Below are positions 32,795 through 43,485 of a DNA stretch of 64,000 nucleotides, piece after piece (within the stretch, counting starts at the first letter, position 1; each line of letters starts with the position of its first letter). A model generated the notes under the pieces. It had not been told where the DNA came from and searched no databases. It worked only from the letters and a program-made list of their open reading frames with translations. The DNA comes from Isoperla grammatica (taxonomy: Eukaryota; Arthropoda; Insecta; Plecoptera; Perlodidae): contig OX246745.1 of the NCBI GenBank assembly GCA_945910005.1, forward strand, positions 14,098,274 through 14,162,273. The letters are read 5' to 3'. Both the position numbers and the translations under genes were made by a program.

Positions 32795-32882
32795 GAAAGC
32801 GCGTAGCAATGCTGGCCCCTGCCAGCGCATGCTACGCGCAAAGTCGAATGCTACCACACCCCTTGTGGTAGCATTCGACCTT
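32795..32882. repeat. Two adjacent short perfect hairpins
   Basis: GCGCGTAGCA...TGCTACGCGC encloses ~21 bases. It is followed by GTCGAATGCTACCACA, CCCCT and its complement TGTGGTAGCATTCGAC. The second has a 16-bp perfect stem and a short loop. Confidence 0.85.
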
Positions 32883-33090
32883 GGCCCACTTGACCCACCC
32901 AGTATAAAATCTAGTCTCAAGAAAAGCATTTTAGACATTCATAATAATCAATTATCAACTTCAACTAAACAATATAGAATGAGAGCCATACCTGATACAA
33001 CTACTGAACATAAAAGTTATTAAAACAAAGCTTTCATCGTAGCCCACAAGCCTGATGAAACACTAGTCGCGAAGTCGGCTGGCTTTAAGG

Positions 33091-33722
33091 CTGTGCGGGC
33101 ACGGTTTTTCAGTTCTCTAAAATATGCACAACGTACCCAAGTTTAGTTTTGAAATTGAAACCATGACTTCGGAATGTTACAAATTTATTTTTTTCGTAAT
33201 TTTGATTGTACCGGTACCGTAGATATTGCTAGATGTACGCCGCTTCATTCAAAACATAACTTGGCCCAGAAATACACATTTGTGATAGCCAACTTTTTCT
33301 GTAGTTAATGTACATACTTTGTTCTAGGAGGTGAGGAATTTTCAGGTCGTTATCTTTAATGGTATGTGTGCTATGATTTTTCTCATCTACCGGTACAAAA
33401 TAGCTCATTTGTACCGGTAGTTGTAGTTGAGAAAAATCATAGCACACATACCATTTAAGATAACGAACTGAAAATTCCTCACCTCCTTGAACAAAGTATG
33501 TACATTAACTACAGTAAAAGTTGGCTATCACAAATGTGTATTTCTGGGCGAAGTTATGTTTTGAATGAAGTGGCGTACATCTAGCAATATCAACGGTACC
33601 GGTACAATCAAAATTACGAAAAAAATAATTTCTTAACCTTCAGAAGTCCTGGTTTCAATTTCTAAGCTTAACTTGAGTACGTTGTACATATTTTAGAAAA
33701 CTGAAAAACCGTGCCCGCACAG
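33091..33722. repeat. 632-bp near-perfect palindrome (foldback element)
   Basis: CTGTGCGGGCACGGTTTTTC at 33091 is mirrored by its complement ending at 33722. The arms of about 310 bp remain alignable to the centre, where CTACCGGTACAAA and TTTGTACCGGTAG enclose a loop of under 15 bases (33390-33420). Arms differ by scattered substitutions and small indels. It lies in the predicted first intron of the minus-strand locus, whose transcript would fold into a long double-stranded hairpin. No transposase is encoded. Confidence 0.93.
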
Positions 33723-33932
33723 TCATCACTACAATTTACAAGTATTATTTGTTTTAAAATTGCCAATAAATACTCCGCATTATGATGAGCTAAATGTGAG
33801 GTGGTATAATCAAACAAAAAATATCCATGAGGAAATTAAATACAAAATTTTGAATGTAAAAACAAGATGCATAATATGTAAAATGAAGCGTCAGTCGAAA
33901 AGCTAGACAATGGAATGCAAGGAGAGGCTTAC

Positions 33933-34060
33933 CTTGGCTGGAGACAACGAACTGCTCGGCTCGAAGGCTGCGATGGGAGTGAGGGCCGCGCTGACAAGAC
34001 TTCACCTCGTAAACATTCGTCCAGTGTCGCCCCCTCCATGCAACACGATAGAGAGGGGAG
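33933..34060 (-). other. Candidate first exon of minus-strand locus
   Basis: A GTAAGC donor follows CTCCAGCCAAG on the minus strand. An ATG at 34039-34037 opens a 35-codon frame, MEGATLDECLRGEVLSARPS then LPSQPSSRAVRCLQP, that continues in phase into exon H for another 49 codons. A CT-rich initiator-like run (CTCTCTCTCTC) and a poly-G tract (minus strand, 34129-34150) lie just upstream. I do not recognise the protein. The start choice rests on the phase match to exon H. Confidence 0.4.
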
Positions 34061-34124
34061 AGAGAGAGAGACGAAACCTGATGGGCAAGGCCGTATTAAC
34101 TCAACATAGGCACCACTTTTGAGG

Positions 34125-34160
34125 TCGCCCCCCCCCCCCCCCCCCCCCCCACCCCCCCGA
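34125..34160. repeat. Poly-C tract
   Basis: About 22 C then A then seven C. It is one of many long C/G tracts in the window: 7034, 8842, 30296, 34789, 37456, 37483, 38227, 38909, 39198, 39314, 39892, 41985, 45295, 45786, 50066, 54340, 58365, 59153 and 63490. Confidence 0.9.
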
Positions 34161-35240
34161 CACATTGGAATCCAAAATATCGCGTTATGATTATGTTAAT
34201 ACAATATATGTTATTTGTTTGCCAATAATGTTTAAGCCTATCCTAGTCCTAGGCCTACATACAAATATGCAATTCAATATAACATGTATGCAAATGTAAT
34301 TCTATAGTTTCCGTTTGGTAAGTTATTTTATATTACTCACCCACATGTGACTGGGAGTGGGAGTAGAGGCTTTTCGGACATGTCTAGAGTCGTAGCGTTT
34401 GTTATTGTTCGTTCACAAACTATAGAATTAAAAAGATAAGTGATTTCGGGAGCCGTTCGAAGATAAGTCTCAGTTGCTTCATTTTTTCTAGTGCACGTTT
34501 ACGTCCCTGTGACCCAAAAAGTTTTTTTTTACACTAAAATTTAAAAAAATTATAAATGCACGAGTACAATAAAAAATCTGGTCACAATGTATTAGGCTAC
34601 TCACAAAACTGAGTACGTTGCTTGCACACCGCACTTACATACACCACACAAGAACAACACAAGATTTCGTTGGTTGTTCATGCACGTCTCGCACTCGAAC
34701 ATGACTGAACTTGAAATGGCCAAGACGACAAATATTTTTAAAATGTGTCGGACTTACGCCCGGTTAATCCAAGAGCTCATTTTGATGAGCCCCCCCCCCC
34801 CCCCCCCCCCCCACCCCCCAATGCCCCATCGACGAAGTTTGATTCTTTCACTGTCTTGTAAAATGCACATTTAAAAGAAACTAATTGAACTACCCACGTA
34901 AGCAGTCAGCAGCTCATAACCTTATGGTGTACAAAAGGGATTTGAAAATCTGTGACACTAACAGGACTTGTTCGCCCTAATCAATGCTCACAAAGCAACT
35001 ATGTTTTGCAGTCGTGGGTAAACACACAAACAATAAATGAGTGCAGTGTCAGTTTAATGATATTTTTAAATTAATCAATCTTGTCATCTGCCAGTAATTA
35101 ATTCTTCTATATTTTTTTAATTTGTGCATACCATATACCGCGGACAGGGGACACCAGGCGCCCCCTGTCTCACGGCGCCCTAGGCAAGTGCCTAGTCCGC
35201 CTATTGGGTAATGTGGCCCTGTGTATTTGCCCTTATTTGG
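34161..35240. other. No gene recognised
   Basis: AT-rich sequence with a poly-C tract (34789-34812) and a GC-rich bit near 35140-35200 (GGCGCCCCCTGTC, GGCAAGTGCCTAG) that may be a transposon end. No supportable coding sequence. Confidence 0.3.
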
Positions 35241-35243
35241 ACA

Positions 35244-35398
35244 TGTTTTGATCAAGTGTGGCATGACTTCAAAGTTCAATGTGACTTTCAATGTAGATAA
35301 CAGGGAACGCCGATATCGTATGTTTTGATCAAGTGTGGCGTGACATCAAAGTTCAATGTGACTTTCAATGTAGATAACAGGGAACGCCGATATCGTAT
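35244..35398 (+). repeat. 77-bp tandem duplication
   Basis: TGTTTTGATCAAGTGTGGC...CGCCGATATCGTA occurs twice in direct succession with about two differences. A short CTCAACTCAACT run follows. Confidence 0.9.
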
Positions 35399-35689
35399 TG
35401 CTCAACTCAACTCAACTAAATTTGAGACTAATATTTCGGAATACAATATTTAACAGGCTATGAGATTTATCATAATAGTTATCATAGTAAATGACCAGGT
35501 GCTTCAAGATTTACGTAATTAATTATTCAGGGGTTTCGCTCACACTTCAGTTTAAAGCATTATTTTATTTAAAATTATGAAATTATCATTGGTTTGATTT
35601 TAATGTGAATAACTATGAAAAATGTGTACACAAACTTAAAACACTGTTATACATACACAATTTATGTCAAGTATCACTGAAAAGGGCTT

Positions 35690-36660
35690 TCGATATCACT
35701 GCGGACTAAAGACAGAAAAGATTATAGAAAATTTAAATGAATGATAATATCTACAATTCGACACACATATGACAGAGGATGTTTGGTTATATTTATTTAT
35801 TTATTTTATTTCACCGTGTGATTTGTACAGAGTACAAATATTGGTACAAACACATACACACAAAATAAAATATACACACAAAACTACAAAACTACAGAAT
35901 ACACATGACAGTAAGTACTAAGGATGGATCAGAGAAACGGGAATTTAAGTTGTTAATTATCAACAAATTCTTTCAAAGTGTAGAATCGTTTAATTAAGAG
36001 GAAAGTTTTAAGTCTGTATTTAAAAAGTGGAAGAGATGTAGAGTTTTTTATTGATTGGGGAAGTTTGTTATAAATGTTACTGCAAAGGTGGGATGGACTA
36101 TGATTGTAATATATATGGTTGGATGCGGGGATGGAAATGTTAGCGCCAGATCGGGTAAGATGAGAGTGATTGACATTGTTGTTTGGGAAAAGGTGAGGGT
36201 TAGAGAAAACAAAAGAACCAGCTGTTATTATAAGTGTCGATGGTAATGTGTAATTTAATGAAATGGGGTTTACATGATTGCCTTCGGGATATTCCTGCCA
36301 TGTATCTAACGGCACGTTTTTGATTAATAAATAATAAATAATAAATAATAAAGAATAATAACATTTTCCCCATTTCTAGTGGTTATTGGGGAAGTACGCA
36401 GACCTACGTAGCCATTTTAACTATATTGATTTATAAGCGTTTGGGTGTATACGCATGTTTACTAAAATGGTGTATTTGGATTGGTTATAAGTAACTACGA
36501 GACTCCATTCCAATCAGAAAATACCTCCAAAATGGCTCATTTCTAAATCACGATTTTTCGTCTAGTAATTTCATAAAGACTTCAAAATTGATCAAAAATG
36601 TAATTGAATGATACAAGTACAATTTGACACACATATTACAGGGGATGTTTGGGTATTAAT
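35690..36660 (+). repeat. Satellite unit (as 25.4-26.4 kb) split by a LINE insertion
   Basis: 35690-35795 (TACAATTCGACACACATATG, then GAGGATGTTTGG) is the left part of a unit. 36360-36660 resumes with ACATTTTCCCCATTTCTAGT and a further unit (AAAATGG..., AAATACC.CCAA.ATGGCTCAT, GGGGATGTTTGG). The LINE fragment sits between them at the point where intact units read GAAGAATAATG.CTAACA. Confidence 0.8.
35796..36345 (-). pseudogene. 5'-truncated LINE 3' end (CR1/jockey-like)
   Basis: On the minus strand a frame (36315-35953) contains SANISIPASNHIYY-like sequence, then NIYNKLPQSIKNSTSLPLFK and YRLKTFLL. This is the typical ..WN.LP..ik...sl..Fk..lk..L C-terminus of CR1/jockey-type LINE proteins. 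The 3' untranslated end reads TTTGTACTCTGTACAAATCA, CACGGTGAAATAAAAT and an (AAAT)n tail. Only the tail of the protein is present. It is inserted into a satellite unit. Confidence 0.8.
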
Positions 36661-37740
36661 GAATAATCTAGGGGCGCAATAGCACGCCGGGCCAAGTCAC
36701 GCGAGCGCTTCCACTGGCCACTCTTACTGCACGCCTCGAAGGGCACTTGTGTTGTTGACGAAAACCCATAGTAGAAGGGAATCTCATTTTTTTTAATCTG
36801 TGGGCTTTTACCATGAGACGACTCATTTAAAATTTCATCCCGATCGCATGATGCGTATGGAAGTTATTACACCATGAAGATCATTAAATAAAAAATGCTT
36901 ACTTCTTCTGTAACTACCATGCTAACTGGCTGATTCCTTGCCGGTATGTGCATGGGCCCCAAACGAATAAAGTTCTGAACACTAACATTTTCACCAATGT
37001 GTCATCTGCCTGGGGATCTTTCTACATAATCAACAATCAATTAGAAAGAATGGCAACCTAAAAACAATAAAACGCCAAACAAATCAGATCTTACTAAAAG
37101 TTCCCGACGGAAACAAATAATTTTACGCCACAATATTTTTACCATCGATGTCGACAACTGAGAACTTTTCTATCCTGGACAATTACCCAAAAAAAAATGA
37201 TATTTAAAACGTGATCAACGAAATTATATCAAAAATGCCTATACAATGTAAAAGGAAGCAAATCTAAACCATTCTATGGTTTTCTCGAATTCTAGACGTA
37301 CATGTTATCGCATGATGTGCTTATCTGTAGCTCTGCATGTCTGCTTACACGCAGTGAGTCACACCCAGTTGTATTCGAATATCCTGTTGATGTTGTTGTG
37401 AGCTTGGAAAGGAAAGAGTCATATTTACATCATTCTTTCAGTGCGTATCTAAACTAGGGGGGGGGGGGGGTTAGGGGGTTACTCCCCCCCCCCCCCCCCC
37501 CCCAAAAAAAACAACATCGAGGCTGATATCACTATTCACTTGGTACTTTTTTTCGAACTAAAAAATATAATGTTATAAAGTTAATGATAATTAATGTTAG
37601 GCCTACGGCAGTGTTAGGGACAACAATTGTGTGTATCGCACACATTTCAACCAAAATAAATACATTATATTCAGCTCAAACTTTGTAGGAACTATTGTAA
37701 ACAGTAAAGTTATTTAAACAAATGGGTATAATGCTTAAGT
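36661..37740. other. No gene; paired poly-G/poly-C tracts at 37456-37503
   Basis: 14 or so G (37457), then TTAGGGGGTTACT, then about 20 C and eight A. The G and C runs are inverted relative to each other and could pair. The rest of the stretch has no recognisable feature. Confidence 0.4.
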
Positions 37741-37754
37741 TTTATTCGTTGACC

Positions 37755-37830
37755 AGTGGCGTAACTAGGAATTATTTCGGGGGGATTGATTAGTAGGGGG
37801 TTACAAGAGGTACCAGCTATCCCATGACAG
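37755..37830. mobile_element. Isolated transposon end, CAGTGGCGTAACTAGG type
   Basis: CAGTGGCGTAACTAGGAATT followed by GGGGGG is a terminus type shared with the element at 58520-59200 (CAGTGGTGTATCCAGGAATT). I cannot find its partner end or a duplication. Confidence 0.45.
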
Positions 37831-38199
37831 TTCTTGTTTTCAGGCACCTGTCCCGGTATCCCGAGAAACACCACCTGGGACGTCTACTGTCCCGTTTTCT
37901 TATGTCGTTTTTATTAATTGATATCCAACGTATTTGTCTCCAAATACAATCTTAATTTATTTTCTAATTAATATGTACGTTGAATTGAAATTTTAAACAT
38001 CATTGCTTATTCCTGGACTGTATTCAGTCTCACGCGAGCCGTTATTCCAGGGGAAAACCAAGCCGCTGTCTTTAGCTGCAGCCTGGCCCATGCTTTGAGT
38101 CATTCATGTAGTCGCGTTCTCCCGCCTCCCTGAGTCAGCGGAGGCTGTTTATCGCATTGAGTGCGCTGGGCTGTTGTTATCTATCACTGGTGTAGCCTA

Positions 38200-38965
38200 C
38201 AGTGGCGGGGCCAAAAATAAATCAATTGGGGGGGGGGGGCGGGGTCAGAGCAACGCAATATGTTGAGGGGCAAGACAAAACCTATCATATTATCCGTTGA
38301 AACACCCCCCACAACCCCCCCCGTCATCCCGTCGCCACAAACCGTAAACCCTGGAAATCGACACGGTGACAAATTAATTAATATAATAATTATATTAATT
38401 ATTCACTCACCAAAACTCCCAGAAGAAAATGCAGACGAGCAGATGGATTGAACGAATGGAGTCCTACACTTTGAATTCATCTGTTGTTATGAGAAACTGC
38501 AAATCAATCCACTTCTTGATTTAAGTCCAAAGGTTTAGACTTTAAAGAGTGGTTTTTAAATTACACAACCTAAGTAATTAGACATCCATATTATTTCGTA
38601 GATACGACTTTATTCGGCGCAAACTTGAAAATGATCTCTCGCAGCTACACTAGCGGACGGACGGGCAATTATAACTACACAATCAATAACTATTAACTGT
38701 AATCACTGACATTTGTATTTATTAAATAACATTTTATATATGTTCAGCACATTTTCTAATTTGACTCTCGAATCAACCTTGGCCTTTCAACACAAGTGGG
38801 AGTAGTTTCACCTCAGCCTCAAAACTCTCCATATCATAATTCAACACTGATGTAAATGAATTCATAACAGTACTGTGAGTGGGCGGAAAGCGAGGAGCAG
38901 GCCAATTTGGGGGGGGGGGGGGGGGGGGGAATTTCCCCCCATGCACTTCCGTAGCGCCGCCACTG
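38200..38965. mobile_element. Possible hAT-like element(s), CAGTGGCG termini
   Basis: CAGTGGCGGGGCC followed by a G-run (38227) starts here. TTCCGTAGCGCCGCCACTG after a G-run ends at 38965. Only 8 terminal bases match, and the flanking octamers (GTAGCCTA and ATGTAAGG) differ, so these may be ends of two separate copies. Confidence 0.35.
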
Positions 38966-39594
38966 ATGTAAGGATTGATTTGACATAACACACAACATAT
39001 AACATATATTTATAACAGAACATATATTTAGCGCAGTGCGTGTGACAAGTTGTACAAGAGCGATAATTTCAATAAAAAAGGTAGAAGCCAAATTGCAATG
39101 CAAGTATGATTTCAATAGATCACGGTGGCAAGACCGAAATCACCTATGGAACAACACTAAGAAGCGACCCTGGTCTCCATTGAAAAGAAGAAAATTCCCC
39201 CCCCCCCCCCCCGAACACAAACCCATTATTCCGTGTCCCGGGTTTTCAGTTTTGAATTATGGTCACCCTACAAGTGCAGTATATAGGTAGTATAGGCAGG
39301 GTGCTAATTGACGGGGGGGGGGGGGGATGCCCAAGTATAGTATCTGTATATTCTATGTAGGCAGTAAGGGGTCAGGGGCAACACAGTTTTGGGGGGTATT
39401 ATTGCCCTCAAGATGGCCTTAGAAGCGATCTTGGAGTCCATTGGTTTGGCTTAAACACATCATGGCTATAGGAATGTATGTGTAAATTGACGCATTATTT
39501 ATTAACATTAAGCGATAAAATCACTAGATATGATATGAGAAGAGATGGGTATCTATCTAGAGGTAAGGATTTAGCAATCCCCAATGTTGGGTAG

Positions 39595-39780
39595 GAACGG
39601 ATTTTTTTAGTTCCGTTCCTAGGAACTAGTTCCTTTTTAAGGAACTAAGGAACGCTTTAGTTCCTTTTTTCCAACCAGGAACTGTGGAACGCCATAGTTC
39701 TAATTTTCCAGGAACTGTAACTTATTTTCATAAGACAGTTCCTTATATTTTTACTTGACTGTACAAGCATGAAGGACGAA
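39595..39780. repeat. GTTCC-rich transposon-end-like segment
   Basis: Alternating AGTTCC/GGAACT motifs (AGTTCCGTTCCTAGGAACTA, GGAACTAAGGAACG) resemble the subterminal repeats of a hAT-type element. The other end is not found. The stretch from 39300 to 40240 is otherwise featureless apart from poly-C at 39892-39909. Confidence 0.35.
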
Positions 39781-40241
39781 AGCGCCAAAACATAGTTTAC
39801 TTACAAGATGACAGAAACGAGAAATCTAAAACAACTTTTTTTGTAATATTTCATTCTTGTCTACCCATCCCAACCCTCCACCTGCTACGCCACCCCCCCC
39901 CCCCCCCCCTGCGTGGGGTCACCAATTAGTCGCACACCGGCACAAGTCGAAGACCCGAAACCAGTGACTAATCCCAAATCGCTCGTGCGGAATAAGGGTG
40001 TCATGTCACTTATAACTGACCAAACTTCCAACCCCTCCTAAACAGGTGTGAGAGCAACATGACTCAGACTGTCAATCCAAAATCAAACAAAACATGAAAG
40101 GCTGTGTCTGCTACCAACCCAGTTGGAAGGAGTGCGGCTGTATACGGAACACTGCTGCCAACCCCCCTTGGAAATCAGCTGTTTTAACATGTGGGTAAGG
40201 AATGTGACAGCTCGACAACCCCGTTGGTAGGAGTGCGCCCT

Positions 40242-40360
40242 ACTACAGAATCAGATCGTATTCTTGGATATTTTTTAAATCCAATGAGTCAGATCGTATT
40301 CTTGGATATTTTTTAAATCCAATGAGACCCTCTCTTCGTAAATCCATTTATATTTGGTTA
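40242..40360 (+). repeat. Dispersed copy of the 7.6 kb repeat with a 43-bp internal duplication
   Basis: CAGATCGTATTCTTGGATAT then TTTTTAAATCCAATGAG occurs twice in tandem. It is followed by ACCCTC, TTCGTAAATCCAT and TATATTTGG, as in type A monomers near 8210. Confidence 0.8.
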
Positions 40361-40419
40361 CATGCATATATTGAGAGCCGTGTAGTATCTATACCAGTCT
40401 AAGCGCTCCAACTTCCATC

Positions 40420-40495
40420 GTGTGGCATGGCGTACGGGGTAGCGACGTCGATTACATTTTTCAAGGTCTCGGGTTCGAGACCCGATACCTGCAGT
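40420..40495 (+). pseudogene. tRNA-like (SINE-head type) sequence
   Basis: CTCGGGTTCGAGACCCGA is a perfect T-arm with a polymerase-III B box (GGTTCGAGACC). TGGCATGGCGTACGGGG is an A-box-like stretch about 50 bases upstream. No matching acceptor stem is present, so it is a tRNA-derived repeat rather than a working tRNA gene. Confidence 0.5.
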
Positions 40496-40974
40496 CTTTT
40501 TTCTTCCATATTCAGAGAAGCAGCAAAGTTGAGAAGGGTTTACTAAGGGGAAGTTTTTTTTTCAAGCGCTCGTAGCAACCATACGGATGGTCCAAATTTG
40601 TTTCTGTATTTTTTTATTTTTTTTGCGTTAATTATCTAGACATCCTGAACACGAATATAGTCTGGGGGTCATACTAACAGAGATACAGGCGCCCAAAATT
40701 TCAAAAACGCTCACAGAATAGCAAAATCGGAGAATTTTGAAATTTTTATTTTTTTTTATTTTTTTTTTAAACACGAAACATATCAAGAGAGCAATTTATA
40801 AGAAGGAATTGACAACCAAAAAATTCTATCTCAAACTTTTTACCCGTAAAAAAATAAAAACCTCAAAAAATCTACTATTTTGGTTATCGGTACCTGAAGT
40901 TGGCGTCGCCTCCCCACGACCTGTGCAAACCGACGCTACCGACGCTCATACTACGTCACCAAGGATTCTTACTG

Positions 40975-41290
40975 ACCTTTCAATGTTCCGTTCAATGTTC
41001 CTTGAATTCAAGGACAAAAAAGCATCAAAATATACATAGATATTATAACACAACAATAACTCTACTTTATGTGATGCTTTTTTGTCCTTGAATTCAAGGA
41101 ACATTGAGCGGAACATTGAACCGTATACCCACATTACACGGTTCAATACTTTCCATCAAACTTATTGAATTCAAGGACAAAAAGCATCAATCAATAGAAG
41201 CTATATTGTTGCAGTTTTTTACCAAGCTGTTTTTGATTCGCTTTTGTTCTTGAATTCAATAAGTTTGACGAAAGTATTGAATCGTGTAAT
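40975..41290. repeat. Two adjacent inverted repeats sharing a core
   Basis: Hairpin 1: TCAATGTTCCTTGAATTCAA then GGACAAAAAAGCATCA (40990-41025), mirrored at 41072-41122. Hairpin 2: ACACGGTTCAATACTTTCC and AACTTATTGAATTCAAGGAC (41134-41190), mirrored at 41232-41290. TTGAATTCAAGGACAAAAAGC is common to both. Order is A, A', B, B'. Confidence 0.88.
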
Positions 41291-42097
41291 GGCGGCATAA
41301 ATAGGGCATCAGTTCCCACGTGAAATGATTGAGACATACAAACGTTCTAAACGAGGCAAAACACTAAACATTAAAATACAACCATAGGCCTACCTTTTTT
41401 AGTCACCTAAAGAGAGCCAGGAATCTCTCGGCAGCATTGCTACCAAAAATTATATTATTATAGATTAGGTTAGTGTGCACTGTGGAGTGTTTCCACTATC
41501 TTCGCATTCAATATGTCAATACTATTAAATCAGAATATTGTTACCCTACACAATTTATAAATATACACAAACAAGTGTCATTGACTTGGCAAACCCATTT
41601 CATACAAAATGTCACCTGAAAACTCGTATCTACGGAAAAGTAAGTCAAGTATAGTGGTTGCTCAAGACTTCGTACGAACATGTCGCTTATGTCTTCGCTG
41701 GCTTTTCGATTGTTATAAAGTAACTATTTGTCACATGCCACGACTCTCCAAGTCAGACCGTTCCACAAACAGATAAGATTTTAGAAATTGATAAACTGTA
41801 AACAATTGAAGTCCGAAACTGAAAGCAATGGGCGACGTTAGGTAACATTATTATTGTAGCCTGCGTAAAGCGACACTGATAATTATTTCGCTAATGATTT
41901 TCGAATTTACTCTCGGTAAAAAAATACGAAAATTTGTGATTCATTTGTTAATTTTATAGACCTACTTCATATATCATCAGTACCCCCCCCCCCCCCCCCC
42001 CCACCCACACACACGTTCACCCAACTCAACATTATCACGTTCAAGTAGCTAATTTAAATCAATTTCCTAATATTCCACATTTAAAACTGTTAGGTCA

Positions 42098-42168
42098 ACT
42101 GGCGTAGTGGTCGTGGTCGGTTAGGCGTTGATTCCTCCGCTCCAGGTTCGAACCCTGGTTCGGGAATG
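42098..42168 (+). pseudogene. tRNA-like block, unit 1
   Basis: TCCAGGTTCGAACCCTGG forms a perfect T-arm with B box GGTTCGAACCC. TGGCGTAGTGGTCGTGG upstream resembles an A box. No acceptor stem pairs, so it is a tRNA-derived repeat head rather than a gene. Confidence 0.55.
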
Positions 42169-42528
42169 AAAGTCATGAAGTGTTTTTCATCTGTATAATA
42201 TATCATAGATCAAAGAATCAATATCATTGTTGACGAAATACAAGATGTAAAATATCATAATACCTAATAAATAGAAATAAACTGTTGGAATCTAAATATA
42301 GCAATCATAAAAATAATCATAACACGTCGTTAATACGTTAGTCATAAAGTTGGTCACCTAGTTGGTAAACCTGCTAGCGTTAAAAATGTTTCTATATTCA
42401 AGTAGTTGGTATAACCGGCTAAAAACTGAACCAATAAAGAAGTTCTCCCCATGGTAAATTAAGACACCGCCTTCTCAACGCACATGGCGCAAAACCTGCT
42501 CACTCCCACTCTCGCATTACGGCAGCAT

Positions 42529-42660
42529 TGACGTCATCTAAACAGGCCGTTGCAATAACGTGAGGTGATTAGACCAATCAGAGCAACTCCCGCGCAATTA
42601 CACGTTTTTTTTTTTAGCTGAGCGCCATATTGCCTCCTCCCTTCTCATTCTGGAAGGTTG
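42529..42660 (+). promoter_or_regulatory. Promoter-like block P1 (CRE, CCAAT)
   Basis: A palindromic CRE TGACGTCA (42529-42536) is followed 37 bases later by GACCAATCAGAG, a classical CCAAT box (NF-Y type, 42574-42578). Then come a GC-rich CTCCCGCG and GCGCCATATTGCC with a pyrimidine run. The arrangement upstream of a strong splice donor at 42855 is typical of a TATA-less animal promoter. Repeated at 47046 and 51326. Confidence 0.6.
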
Positions 42661-42854
42661 TACATTGCACAACGTCGTTTCAAGTAAACTTGTGATGAAT
42701 TTGTTTGGTGCAATAATAGTGTTATAGAATCGTATCATGGACAGTAAACCATAAATTCTGATTCATGAAAAGAGTTCTACTTCAAAGTGACGAAAACTGA
42801 TTCACATATAATCGCAGTGGTGTAAAACTTGGAGGCGTCAAACACTCAATGACG
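42660..42854 (+). other. Candidate first exon, unit 1 (ends ATGACG|GTAAGT)
   Basis: GGAGGCGTCAAACACTCA precedes ATGACG at 42849-42854, immediately followed by the donor GTAAGT. The ATG is the last one before the donor and leaves phase 0. Joined to the exon at 54810, 59880 or 60774 it gives MT followed by an open frame sharing RVGLP..DAPS. The transcription start is not defined. Start-codon context is weak. Confidence 0.45.
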
Positions 42855-43485
42855 GTAAGTCCAACATGATTGTGTGTGATGTAGGCCTATACTTGAACAT
42901 GAAGGGTTTATAGTATTTCTGGACTAAATACATCAATAATAACACTCGCTAGGAGATATTTAACATTGCACTGCTAGGTTATTGTTCGTTAAGTTTTGGA
43001 GGCGTCAAACACTCAATGACGGTAAGTCCAACATGATTGTGTGTGATGTAGGCCTATACTTGAACATGAAGGATTTATAGTATCTCTGGACAAAATACAT
43101 CAATAATAACACTCGCTAGGGGATATTTAACATTGCACTGCTAGGTTATTGTTCGTTAAGTTTTGGAGGCGTCAAACACTCAATGTTGTGTGATGTAGGC
43201 CTATACTTGAACATGAAGGATTTATAGTATCTCTGGACAAAATACATCAATAATTACACTCGCTAGGAGATATTTAACATTACACTGCTAGGTTATTGTT
43301 CGTTAAGTTTTGGAGGCGTCAAACACTCAATGACGGTAAGTCCAACATGATTGTGTGGCTTAGGTCTATACTTGACCATCATGGATTTATAATATCTCTG
43401 GATCAACTACATCAATAATTACACTCGCTAGGAGATATTTTACATTAAACTGCTAGGTTCTTGGTTCGTTAAGTTAGCTACTGGT
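42815..43485 (+). repeat. 167-bp tandem repeat carrying the exon-1 splice donor (four units)
   Basis: The end of exon 1 and the first ~130 intron bases are repeated. ATG...donor cores are at 42849, 43016 and 43330. A fourth at 43183 has lost ACGGTAAGTCCAACATGAT by deletion. Units 2 and 3 of the large array keep only two copies. The donor number therefore varies between paralogous promoters. Confidence 0.9.

Noticed and set aside
32784..33023. 79-codon plus-strand frame overlapping two hairpins
   Set aside because: Part of it is the short palindrome, the remainder matches no family I know, and it lies in a predicted intron on the other strand.
38200..38965. A complete third CAGTGG-type hAT element
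   Set aside because: The terminal match is only 8 bases and the flanking octamers differ, so it is kept only as a low-confidence pair of ends.
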